DNA from: Rhodanobacteraceae bacterium ZG21-1
GTDB lineage: Bacteria > Pseudomonadota > Gammaproteobacteria > Xanthomonadales > Rhodanobacteraceae
Length of the DNA: 64,000 bases
Direction of reading: 5' to 3'
Assembly (NCBI GenBank): GCA_021390615.1
Contig: JAJEJU010000025.1
Coordinates: 124,001 to 188,000, forward strand
The notes under the pieces are model-generated. The model was not told where the DNA came from and searched no databases. It saw nothing but the letters and a program-made list of their open reading frames with translations. Below, one piece after another: positions 1 to 9,702 of this stretch. The number at the start of each line of letters is the position of its first letter. The stretch's first letter is position 1. A program made the position numbers and the translations under genes.

Positions 1-724
1 CACGCGCAATGGCGAAAAATCTACTACTGAGGTCCGCGATAACAGACTCCCTCACCGCAGGCAAACTTGTGGCAATTTGAACCGGCTTTACTCCATCATT
101 GCTTTCAAGCAGCCCTGCCTTCAAACAGGCCTCATGACATAGAATTTGCGCCATTGCGAAACTACCTTCCGCCTCAGTAGAAATCTCCTCAGAGATTGCA
201 ATTTCGCAATTTAAAGCACGCTCGCCAAGCCTTATCAGCTCCAATATACGCTCGACGTTTGTTCTACCAAATCTAATTGTTTCAATCCTATGAAGAACAT
301 CTGGCGCGTATTCCACCAGCGCTTGTCCAGCTCGATTAATACCAATTAAAACCACTTTGCTGCCCAAAGTCTCTTCATCGGCCAGCGTCTTCACGAAATC
401 TGTTAGCAAATGCTTCTCTCGGTCCCCAAGGCGATGAAAGTCATCCACGACTACAATTCCAAGAGAACCAAGACTCGGAAGCTCCTTGATTAGACTAAGA
501 TCTGAGGACTTTCGACCAGAAAGAAATAGGCAAGAATCGCCCAGCCCAGCGTCCTCAACCGCCTTTTTGATACAGGAAGTCTTTCCAATCCCTGAAGGAC
601 CCTCCACTACTATGCAACGCCCCGGAGTCCGTAACGACACTAAGACCCTGTCGTACTCCATCGGAGGCACGAAGGTATGCGTTGGTACACCTGATTTCTT
701 GAATACATCCTCTAAAGTAGCCAT
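1..724 (-). CDS. P-loop AAA/STAND-like ATPase, partial (C-terminus beyond left edge)
   Basis: The minus strand is open from an ATG at 724 to the window edge, giving the first 241 residues. A Walker A motif (GPSGIGKTS, residues 42-50) is followed by a Walker B (IVVVDD, about 90-95) and a sensor-1-like Asn in GIN (about 130), then a helical lid region. This is a nucleotide-binding ATPase; the effector or partner domain that would define its role lies outside. The gene is AT-rich compared with the hut gene beside it and starts 160 bp downstream of the hutU stop on the same strand, so it looks like the end of an acquired island. Similar ATPase modules occur in bacterial defence and STAND-type proteins, but nothing visible proves that role. 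Confidence 0.75.
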   Translation of the reverse strand, partial: MATLEDVFKKSGVPTHTFVPPMEYDRVLVSLRTPGRCIVVEGPSGIGKTSCIKKAVEDAGLGDSCLFLSGRKSSDLSLIKELPSLGSLGIVVVDDFHRLGDREKHLLTDFVKTLADEETLGSKVVLIGINRAGQALVEYAPDVLHRIETIRFGRTNVERILELIRLGERALNCEIAISEEISTEAEGSFAMAQILCHEACLKAGLLESNDGVKPVQIATSLPAVRESVIADLSSRFFAIAR

Positions 725-818
725 AGTCTTCCATAGTAGGATTTATGCCCAAGTTCGGCTAAGACACAATAAAACCACAACTAACTAATAACTTCATGCG
801 ACAAGATTCACTCATTTC

Positions 819-842
819 CGCTAATTTAGCGCCCCTGTCAAA
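819..842 (-). promoter_or_regulatory. Candidate promoter with palindrome upstream of the edge ATPase
   Basis: On the minus strand a TTGACA hexamer (complement of 837-842) is followed by the perfect odd palindrome CGCTAAATTAGCG (819-831). The palindrome sits where the spacer of a sigma-70 promoter would be, about 95 bp before the ATPase ATG. No convincing -10 box is seen at the ideal distance. The element may be a repressor site; this is inference from symmetry and position only. Confidence 0.35.
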
Positions 843-883
843 ACATGCAGAAGAGCCAGAGAACCAACTTGGTCTTCTAAAGT

Positions 884-2554
<1,671 letters not shown>

Positions 2555-2657
2555 GGGTGGCTCCGGTAAACGTGCAGGCAAGGCAATGGCCGAGTATAGA
2601 CCTTGCTGCCGACACCGAACCGGGAGCTGGCGCCAGCTCCCGTGCCGCCCTTGCGCA

Positions 2658-4292
2658 TCAGCGATGCGCCGGATCTACGGCTGGATTTACAGGGTTTTTC
2701 GCACTGGCCTGCTGCGCCAGCATCGACTCCAGTTGGCTCAGGTGAACGCGCTCGGCCTGATCACCGCCGAAGTGCATCTTGAAGTAGTGCACGGTATCCG
2801 CCAGCCCGGCACGCGGCTGATGGCCCTGGATATTCGCGCGCAACACCCAACCGTCGGCCAGCTCCGGGTGCGTCTGGATGAGGCGATCGGCGACGGCCCA
2901 GCCCTTGTCCCAATCCTTGGCTTCATAGACGAACATCTTTCCCTGCTGGGCCAAGGGCCAGGTGTCCTTAGGATTGAGGCGCTCGGCCTTGATGAAATCG
3001 GCCTCGGCGCGGTCGTATTGCTTCATATCTTCGTAGGCATACCCGCGCATGCTGTAGCCGCACGAACATTGCGGCTGTTCGCTTATCAGGCGATTGGCGT
3101 CCTCGAACGCCCAGCCCGGCTCGTCATAGTTGCTCAGCGCGTAATTCCGGCGCAAACGCGCATAACTGTTCGGGCGAAACCTCAACGCCTCCGACAGATA
3201 GACCACCGCCAGCTCGATGTGGCCGTGTTCGTTCGCCGCATGCCCCGCATACAACAGAAGGTCCGTACTCGGCATGTTGTCGAACATCACCGGCATCTGC
3301 GACCACTCGGTCGCCGGCTTGCAATTGCATACGCCGTATTTGTAGGCAGGCACCGTCGACAGCATGATCGTCAGCAAGGGATTTTGCTTCGCATGGGCCA
3401 TCGCTGCGTCGGCGACCTGCTGCATACCTTCCAGCGAGCCGCCCCAGCGAGGCTCTTCGGCGCCGCTGAGCATGCCGTAAATCGCATAGTCGTCGGGGGC
3501 AATCGCCAAGCCGCGCTTGGCCGCGCTGAGCAGATAGTCCTGACCCAGGCTGGCCAAACCGGCATGGATCATCGCGACATAGGCCGGGGTGATCTTGGGA
3601 TTCAGCGCAAGCGCCCGCTGCAGGTCGGCATCCGCCAGCGAAAAGAGCCGATTCATCTCGTCTAGCTGAGCTTGCGGCGTACGCTGGATGAAATCGCCGC
3701 CGCGTACCTGGAAGGCTCTGTCCACATAGGCAAAACCGCTGGCGGCGTAGGCAAAGGCGCTCGCAGGCGACGCGCGCTTCCACGCATCCAGGGTCGCACG
3801 CATCTCGGGAGAGCCATTGTTGAAATCGGCAAAGAAGGTGTGATCCAGTCGGCCCCTGGCCGCAGGCTTGGTGAATTGATCACGCAGATCCCGCGCGAGT
3901 CGCCGATCCAGCGCGGCAGCATGCCCGGCATCGATCATCGCCTTCATCTCATCGAAGGACAGCACGGGCTGCAGGTTGTACTGGCAATACGCCTTAACCG
4001 CTTCACGCGACCAGTGGCTGCCGGGCGGATTCGGATAGGCGAGGCATCGCTGCATCGGATCCTTGATCGACTCGGCTTGCCGGGCAGCAGCCAGAAACGC
4101 GTGCACTTCCGTCGAAGAAAATAGTCTCGGCTGGACGGTCGTTGCCGTGCCCGGCGAATCGGCATGGCCTGAGGGCGCATTCCCGAAAAGCCCGGCCAAT
4201 TCTTGCGTTGCGGCACGGGCATCGGAACTGAACTGGCCCAGCCCGAACAAAACCATGGCTGCCGCCAGCCATGCGCGTCGACACGTATTCAT
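2658..4292 (-). CDS. Exported TPR-like protein, third of a tandem paralog trio
   Basis: This 544-residue protein has an N-terminal hydrophobic segment ending in an Ala-rich stretch (signal peptide or anchor, residues about 8-25). Helical repeats of TPR type fill its C-terminal half, for example [20 protein letters not shown]. The middle carries the block [13 protein letters not shown], then [12 protein letters not shown] and [11 protein letters not shown], shared with the next two genes. This resembles DUF4034-type Xanthomonadales proteins, but that assignment is from memory. GGAGG stands seven bases before the ATG at 4292, which sets the start; a longer open frame is an artefact of the shared spacer. 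It is probably envelope-located with no enzymatic motif visible. It follows its paralogs on the same strand, 110 bp behind, so the three may form one operon. Confidence 0.85.
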   Translation of the reverse strand: MNTCRRAWLAAAMVLFGLGQFSSDARAATQELAGLFGNAPSGHADSPGTATTVQPRLFSSTEVHAFLAAARQAESIKDPMQRCLAYPNPPGSHWSREAVKAYCQYNLQPVLSFDEMKAMIDAGHAAALDRRLARDLRDQFTKPAARGRLDHTFFADFNNGSPEMRATLDAWKRASPASAFAYAASGFAYVDRAFQVRGGDFIQRTPQAQLDEMNRLFSLADADLQRALALNPKITPAYVAMIHAGLASLGQDYLLSAAKRGLAIAPDDYAIYGMLSGAEEPRWGGSLEGMQQVADAAMAHAKQNPLLTIMLSTVPAYKYGVCNCKPATEWSQMPVMFDNMPSTDLLLYAGHAANEHGHIELAVVYLSEALRFRPNSYARLRRNYALSNYDEPGWAFEDANRLISEQPQCSCGYSMRGYAYEDMKQYDRAEADFIKAERLNPKDTWPLAQQGKMFVYEAKDWDKGWAVADRLIQTHPELADGWVLRANIQGHQPRAGLADTVHYFKMHFGGDQAERVHLSQLESMLAQQASAKNPVNPAVDPAHR

Positions 4293-4414
4293 CACCTGCC
4301 TCCCTGCAAGTCCCCCTATGGACCGACGCACGATAGCACCGTTTCACGGCCGCACGACATCGACGCCGGACCGGGCCGCGCCGGCCCGATCGACATGAGC
4401 GGTCAGCCGTGCGG
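4290..4414. repeat. Spacer repeat, copy 1 (125 bp)
   Basis: The 125 bp from the start codon of the third TPR gene to the last codons of the second match 6041-6165 with only two substitutions (A/G near 4326 and C/T near 4394). The repeat contains the shared Shine-Dalgarno, the non-coding spacer with a CGGGCC/GGCCCG inverted repeat, and the final codons encoding PHG-stop. Confidence 0.95.
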
Positions 4415-6043
4415 AGTGCTAGCCGAAGCGGCCGCCGCAGTCCTGGATGTCGCCCCCTGCGCCTGCAATGCACGCAGGTGCATCACGAGGCTGCTTTGAC
4501 TCGGATCGCCGCCGAAGTGCCCCAGAAAATACTGAATCGTATCGTCCAGCCCGGCCCGCGGCTGATGTTCCTGGATGCCAGCACGCAAGGCCCATCCGCG
4601 CGGATCTTCGGGATGAAAGCGAATCAGCCGGTCGGCAATATCCCAGCCGTAGTCCCACTCGTGCGTCTTGTCGACATAGATCTTGCCGAGTTCGGCCACT
4701 GCCCAGGTATCGTCGTTATCCAGCGTGATGGCCTTGCTCAAATCCTGCGCGGCATGGGTGTAGTCCCCTTGCGCCTCGTAGGCATAAGCACGCGCATCGT
4801 AAGCCTCGCCGTAATTCGGGGACACACTGACCATCCAGTTGGCGTCCGCCAGCGCCCAGGCCGGCTGGCCAAGTACCGTCAGGGCATTGTCGCGATAGAC
4901 GTGGGCCTTCCCCGCATTCGGCTCGAAACGCAGCGCCTCGGAAAGATAGACCGCCGCCAGTTCGTTGTAGCCGTTGACCGAGGCAGCCGAACCCGCATTC
5001 ATCAGCAACTCGGCGTCGGCCGCCTCGTCGAATGCGCTCGAAACCATCGCCCAATTCGCCCTCGATTCGCAATTGCAGACATCGTATCTATAGGCGAGCA
5101 CCTCGGCGGGCAAAAGCTTCAGCAGCGGATTTTCCTTGGCATGCGCCTGCGCCATGCTGGCCAGCTGCTGCATGCTTGACAGCGAACCGCCCCATTTCGG
5201 CTGCAAGGCCGTCATGTAGGAGTTATAGATCGCGTAGTCGGCCGGCGCCGCGGTCACGCCGAGCTGGAATGCCTGCCCCGCATAATCGCCCTCACCGCCT
5301 GCTCCCATTTTTCCGAGATTGATCATGGCCACATAGGCGGGCGTCACCTGCGGGTCGAGTGCGATGGCGTGCTGCAGATCGTCGTTCGCCCTGGACAGGA
5401 AGCGCTCCATCGCCTCCACCTTGCTTTTTGGCGTGTCCTGCATGAAGGCGGTTCCGCGCGCGTCGGCTGCGGCGTCCACATAGGCAAAGCCGCTGGCCGC
5501 GTAGGCGAAGGCGCTTTTCGGCGAAGCACGCTTCCATGCCTCGATCATCGACCTGACCTCAGGCAGCCCAGAATCGAAATCGGCGTAGTAAATGAGATCG
5601 AGCAGACCCACCGAGTCCGGCTTGGTCTGCTGTTCGTTCAGCGCCTGAGCCAGGCGGCGGTCGAGCTCTGCCGCATGGCCTCCTTGGATCAGCGCCTGGA
5701 CTTCCTTGAATGAAAGGAAGGACTGAAAACGGTAATGGCAATAGGCCGCAACCGCGTCATGCGACCAGTGACTGTTCGGAGGATCCGGATAAGCCAGGCA
5801 GCGCTGCAAGGGGTCGGCGATCGCCTCGGCCTTTTGCGTCGCGGCCAGAAAAGGGGCCAGCTCTTCCTGCAGAAAGAAGGGGCGAGCCGGGCCTTGAGCC
5901 GGATTCGGTTGCCCTTGCCCAGACTGCGATTGCGTCGCAACCCGCTGCGCGGCGGAACGCGAACTCCACCAGTACCCGCCCACTCCGAGCATGCCAAGCA
6001 ACATGATCGCCGTGGCCAAGTAGGCACGCCAATTCGAGTTCAT
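4403..6043 (-). CDS. Exported TPR-like protein, second of the trio
   Basis: The product has 546 residues with the same plan as its neighbours: a membrane segment at residues about 8-24, a Gln/Pro-rich linker, the block RCLAYPDPPNSHW, the segment AAELDRRLAQAL and C-terminal TPR helices such as AYDARAYAYEAQGDY. Conserved Cys residues occur in CNCESRANW, where its paralogs have CNCKPATEW and CDCHSRADW. The start at 6043 follows GGAGG with seven-base spacing. Both of its flanking spacers are near-identical copies of one 125-bp sequence, so the gene was probably duplicated together with its 5' region. Its function is unknown. Protein-protein interaction in the periplasm or at the inner membrane is the likeliest role by fold alone. 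Confidence 0.85.
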   Translation of the reverse strand: MNSNWRAYLATAIMLLGMLGVGGYWWSSRSAAQRVATQSQSGQGQPNPAQGPARPFFLQEELAPFLAATQKAEAIADPLQRCLAYPDPPNSHWSHDAVAAYCHYRFQSFLSFKEVQALIQGGHAAELDRRLAQALNEQQTKPDSVGLLDLIYYADFDSGLPEVRSMIEAWKRASPKSAFAYAASGFAYVDAAADARGTAFMQDTPKSKVEAMERFLSRANDDLQHAIALDPQVTPAYVAMINLGKMGAGGEGDYAGQAFQLGVTAAPADYAIYNSYMTALQPKWGGSLSSMQQLASMAQAHAKENPLLKLLPAEVLAYRYDVCNCESRANWAMVSSAFDEAADAELLMNAGSAASVNGYNELAAVYLSEALRFEPNAGKAHVYRDNALTVLGQPAWALADANWMVSVSPNYGEAYDARAYAYEAQGDYTHAAQDLSKAITLDNDDTWAVAELGKIYVDKTHEWDYGWDIADRLIRFHPEDPRGWALRAGIQEHQPRAGLDDTIQYFLGHFGGDPSQSSLVMHLRALQAQGATSRTAAAASASTPHG

Positions 6044-6165
6044 CACCTGCCTCCCTGCAAGTCCCCCTATGGACCGGCGCACGATAGCACCGTTTCACGG
6101 CCGCACGACATCGACGCCGGACCGGGCCGCGCCGGCCCGATCGATATGAGCGGTCAGCCGTGCGG
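6041..6165. repeat. Spacer repeat, copy 2 (125 bp)
   Basis: This is the second copy of the spacer at 4290-4414 (two mismatches). It spans the start codon and Shine-Dalgarno of the second TPR gene through the terminal codons of the first. The region upstream of the first TPR gene (after 7776) does not carry it. Confidence 0.95.
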
Positions 6166-7776
6166 CGCCGACGTCGAAGCCGTCCTGGCCGCGGCTTCGC
6201 GGGCGAGCGTGGCGCGCATTTCCGCCACCGCCACGTGCTGCCGCGGATCGCCGCCGAAATGCGCCAGGAAATAATGGATGGTGTCGTCCAGCCCCGCGCG
6301 CGGCTGATCCTTCTGGATGCTGGCGCGAATCAGCCAGCCCTGCGGCTTCTCGGGATAGAAACGGATCAGGCGGTCGGCGACGTCCCAGCCTTTGTCCCAT
6401 TCATGGGTCTTGTGGGCGTAGAGGTTGCCCAGCTCGATCAGCCCCCAGCTATCGTCGCGCTTGAGCGAAGTCGCGGTAACCAGGTCCTGCGCGGCATGCG
6501 CGTAGTCGTGCTGCGCTTCGTAGGCATAGGCGCGCACGTTGTAGCCCTCGGCGTATTTCGGCGCGATGTCGATGAGGTGGTTGGCGTCCTGTATCGCCCA
6601 ATCCGGTTCGCCAAGCATGGTCAGGGCATAGTCGCGCGAGGCGCGTCCGCGCCACAGGTTGGGATCGAAGCGCAGCGCTTCCGACAGATACACGACGGCC
6701 AGGCCGGGGTAGTTGTGCGTCGAGGCGGCATCGCCGGCCCGCTCGAGCAGGTTGGAGCCGGCCACGTTGTCGAACACCACCGGGTCCATCAGCCAGTCCG
6801 CCCGCGAGTGGCAGTCGCAGACGTCGTAGTCCTCGGCCAGTTCCTCCGCCGGCAACAGCTGCAGCAAGGGATTTTCCCCGGCATGCGCCTGTGCGCTGTC
6901 GATGACACGCGCCATCCGCTGCAAGGAGCCACCCCAGCGCGGCTGCAGCGCGGTCAGGTAGGCGCTGTAGATCGAATAGTCGGCCGGCGCGGCGGCGATG
7001 CCCTGCTCGAATGCGCTCGCGGCATCGCTGGTGTCGCCCATGCGGTCGGCATTGATCAGGGCCACATAGGCCGGCGTGACCTTGGGATCGAGCGCGACGG
7101 CGCGCTTCAGGTCTTCGTCCGCCTTGGCCAGCAGGTTTTTCATGGCGTCCATCTGGCTGGGCGGCGTATCGCGCACATAGTCCGTGCCCCTCGCCTCGCT
7201 CGCCCTGGCCACATAGTCGAAGCCGCTGGCGGCATAGGCGAAGGCGCTGTGCGGCGAAGCCTGCTTCCAGGCGTCGAGGAGCGGCCGGACATTCGCCGAG
7301 CCGCTGTTGAAGCTGGCGTAATAAATGCGGTCGAGCAGACCGGCCGACTCCGGCTTGCTCTGCTGCTCCTGCAGCGCCTGCGCCAGGCGGCGGTCGAGTT
7401 CGGCAGCGTGGCCGCCCTGGATCAGCACCTGCATCTCCGGGAGGCTCAACACCACGTTGAAGTGGTAGCGGCAATACGCGGCCGCGGCCACGTGCGACCA
7501 ATGGCTGTGCGGCGGATCCGGATAGGCCAGGCAGCGCTGCATGGGATCGTTGAAGGTCTCCGCCTGGCGCGCGGCAGCGAGGAAGTTGCGCACTTCGTCG
7601 GCGCCGAATTCCCCTGGCTTGGCGTCCTTCGCCGGATGCGCGTACGGATGGCTGTCGCGGGTCAGGCGTATGTTCTGCTTGATGTGCAGGACCGACGCAT
7701 GCATCTGCCAGCCGACTTCCGCCAGACCCAGCAGAACGATCAAGGCGATCAGCCAACCGCGCTGGCTCGGACTCAT
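6154..7776 (-). CDS. Exported TPR-like protein, first of the trio
   Basis: The 540-residue product has an N-terminal transmembrane helix (residues about 9-24) followed by a charged linker. It then carries the family blocks RCLAYPDPPHSHW, YCRYHFNVVLSLPEM and AAELDRRLAQALQEQQSKPES, with TPR helices towards the C-terminus (GYNVRAYAYEAQHDYAHAAQDL). GGGGAG stands about eight bases before the ATG at 7776. The gene reads divergently from the catalase gene across 181 bp, so the promoter of the trio should lie there. It is the most GC-rich and least spacer-affected member, hence perhaps the ancestral copy. No catalytic motif is visible. Confidence 0.85.
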   Translation of the reverse strand: MSPSQRGWLIALIVLLGLAEVGWQMHASVLHIKQNIRLTRDSHPYAHPAKDAKPGEFGADEVRNFLAAARQAETFNDPMQRCLAYPDPPHSHWSHVAAAAYCRYHFNVVLSLPEMQVLIQGGHAAELDRRLAQALQEQQSKPESAGLLDRIYYASFNSGSANVRPLLDAWKQASPHSAFAYAASGFDYVARASEARGTDYVRDTPPSQMDAMKNLLAKADEDLKRAVALDPKVTPAYVALINADRMGDTSDAASAFEQGIAAAPADYSIYSAYLTALQPRWGGSLQRMARVIDSAQAHAGENPLLQLLPAEELAEDYDVCDCHSRADWLMDPVVFDNVAGSNLLERAGDAASTHNYPGLAVVYLSEALRFDPNLWRGRASRDYALTMLGEPDWAIQDANHLIDIAPKYAEGYNVRAYAYEAQHDYAHAAQDLVTATSLKRDDSWGLIELGNLYAHKTHEWDKGWDVADRLIRFYPEKPQGWLIRASIQKDQPRAGLDDTIHYFLAHFGGDPRQHVAVAEMRATLAREAAARTASTSAPHG

Positions 7777-7957
7777 GAGTGTCTCCCCTGTGCGACATTC
7801 AGCGGCGGCACACCATAGCACCGCCGCGCCGGCGCGTCAGGGTGCCGCCCGACCACATCATGGCGACAGGTAACTTTCGCCGCGATACGGCGAATCACCC
7901 GGTACGCCCCTTGTTTCCATCGGCCCGCCACCCCGCTTCTCACTGACAGGAATCGCC

Positions 7958-9040
7958 ATGCCAAGTCTGCCCGCCTCCCCGCCGCCGCACCGCCTCTGGC
8001 GCTGGGCCGCCATCGTGGCGGCCGTGGCCGGCACCGCCGCCGCGTTCGGCTATGTCGGCGGCTGGCTGGCGCCGGGGCGGCTCACTGCACAGCGTCTGGT
8101 CGACCAGCTGCAGAGCGGCGGCGTCCATCCCGGCTTCCGCCGCAACCATGCCAAGGGCGTCTGCGTCACCGGCTACTTCGAGGGCAACGGGCAGGCCTCG
8201 GCGTATTCCACCGCCTCGGTATTCGCCTCCGAGCGCACGCCGGTGGTGGGCCGCTTCGCGATCCCCGGCGGCAATCCCTATGCGCCGGACGCCAGCGTGC
8301 CGATCCGCAGCATGGCGCTGCGCTTCACCCTGCCGAACGGGCAGCAGTGGCGCACCGGCATGAACAGCATGCCGGTGTTCCCGGTGGCCACGCCGCAGGC
8401 TTTCTACGAACAGCTCAAGGCCCAGCAGCCGGACCCGGCGACGGGCAAGCCGGATCCGGCCAGACTGGCGGCCTTCTTCGCCGCGCACCCGGAAACCGCA
8501 GCGTTCCGCGCCTGGGCGAAGTCCGCCAAGCCTTCGGCCAGCTACGCCAGCGAAAGCTACTGGGGCCTGGACGCCTTCGAATTCGTCGACGGCGCCGGCG
8601 TGCGCCATGCGGTGCGCTGGCGCATGGCGCCGCAGGACGCAGCGGACGCCGACGCCACTGCCCCAGCCGGCGACCCGGATTATCTGGAAGCCGACCTGCG
8701 CCGCCGCCTGACGCAGGGCCCGCTGCGCTGGCGCCTGCTGGTGACGCTGGCCGCGCCGGGCGACCCGACCGACGACGCCACCAAAACCTGGCCGGCCGAT
8801 CGTCGCGAGGTCGATGCCGGCACCTTGGTGCTGCAGGGCACCGAGCCGCAGGACAGCGGCCCCTGCCGCGACATCAACTACGACCCGCTGGTGCTGCCGG
8901 CCGGCATCGAAGCATCCGACGACCCGCTGCTGCCGGCGCGCTCGGCCGCCTATGCGGACTCCTACCTGCGCCGCACCAGCGAAGAAGCGCACCTGCCTGG
9001 CACCGCCACGGCGCCGTCCCACCCGGAGCATCAGCCATGA
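7958..9040 (+). CDS. Membrane-anchored catalase family peroxidase
   Basis: The 360-residue protein has one N-terminal transmembrane segment (about 14-37) and then a small catalase-like haem domain. NHAKGVCVTGYF corresponds to the distal His region of catalases, and the segments FAIPGGNPYAPD and SMALRF and the Tyr-containing YASESYWGLDAFEF follow as in the SrpA-like subfamily. These short catalases lack the C-terminal domains of full monofunctional catalases and act as peroxidases at the cytoplasmic membrane or in the periplasm. Its stop overlaps the start of the cytochrome b561 gene (ATGA), so the two are translationally coupled, which suggests that quinol-derived electrons feed the peroxidase. 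AGGA stands about seven bases before the ATG. Confidence 0.88.
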   Translation: MPSLPASPPPHRLWRWAAIVAAVAGTAAAFGYVGGWLAPGRLTAQRLVDQLQSGGVHPGFRRNHAKGVCVTGYFEGNGQASAYSTASVFASERTPVVGRFAIPGGNPYAPDASVPIRSMALRFTLPNGQQWRTGMNSMPVFPVATPQAFYEQLKAQQPDPATGKPDPARLAAFFAAHPETAAFRAWAKSAKPSASYASESYWGLDAFEFVDGAGVRHAVRWRMAPQDAADADATAPAGDPDYLEADLRRRLTQGPLRWRLLVTLAAPGDPTDDATKTWPADRREVDAGTLVLQGTEPQDSGPCRDINYDPLVLPAGIEASDDPLLPARSAAYADSYLRRTSEEAHLPGTATAPSHPEHQP

Positions 9041-9702
9041 ACGCGCCGTCCGATCGTTTCGTGTGGCCCGCGCGCCTGCTGCACTGGCTGATGGCGGCGC
9101 TGATCCTGGCGATGTTGTTCATCGGCGTCGGCATGGTCGCGTCGGTGTCCGAGCGGCACGCCTGGCTGCTGCGCATCCACAAGCCGCTGGGCATCGCGAT
9201 CCTGCTGCTGGCGGTACTGCGGCTGGGTGTGCGCCTGCGTCATCCGCCGCCGCCCTTGCCGGCAGACCTGCCAGCGCTGCAGCGGCTGGCGGCGCATGCC
9301 TCGCACTGGCTCCTGTATGTCTTGATGCTGGCGCTGCCCCTGGTCGGCTGGGCGATGCTCTCGGCCGGCGGCTATCCGGTGATGCTGAGCGAATCGCTGC
9401 GCCTGCCGTCGATCTTCCCGGCCGGGCCGACCGCGTTCGCCGTGCTGCGCCACCTGCATGCCTGGCTCGCGCTGCTGCTGTTCCTTACCTTCCTGGCGCA
9501 CCTGGGCGCAGCGCTTTACCACGGGCTGATCCGCCGCGACGGCGTGCTGTCCAGCATGGCCGGGCTGCGCCGCAGCGAACCACCTGCATCGCCTCAATCG
9601 CCGCAGCTGCTGCTCAGCCAGGACGATGCGGTGGCTAGCACGCCATCGGTGCCGCTAGCGGACGGCGCCACCGGCTCGTCGGGCGACAGCTTGCCGCCAT
9701 AG
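9037..9702 (+). CDS. Cytochrome b561-type membrane haem protein
   Basis: Four transmembrane helices with the expected His ligands are visible: LLHWLMAALI in helix 1, IHKPLGIAIL in helix 2, ASHWLLYVLM in helix 3 and HLHAWLALLLF in helix 4. The family carries two haems b and oxidises ubiquinol at the inner membrane. It overlaps the upstream catalase gene by four bases and is its likely redox partner. At 221 residues it is about 35 longer than usual. The extra C-terminal tail (after GLRRSEPPAS) is low-complexity and reads across the 3' end of the oppositely oriented S41 protease gene for 109 bp, so the tail may be a read-through extension without function. Confidence 0.88.
   Translation: MNAPSDRFVWPARLLHWLMAALILAMLFIGVGMVASVSERHAWLLRIHKPLGIAILLLAVLRLGVRLRHPPPPLPADLPALQRLAAHASHWLLYVLMLALPLVGWAMLSAGGYPVMLSESLRLPSIFPAGPTAFAVLRHLHAWLALLLFLTFLAHLGAALYHGLIRRDGVLSSMAGLRRSEPPASPQSPQLLLSQDDAVASTPSVPLADGATGSSGDSLPP

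Noticed and set aside
759-815. Possible 18-codon leader before the edge ATPase
   Set aside because: MSESCRMKLLVSCGFIVS has an ATG but no clear ribosome site or attenuator-like structure.
6160-7818. Long plus-strand open frame opposite the first TPR gene
   Set aside because: It mirrors the codon-position GC bias of the real minus-strand gene, has no ribosome site and an Arg/Gly/His-rich nonsense composition.
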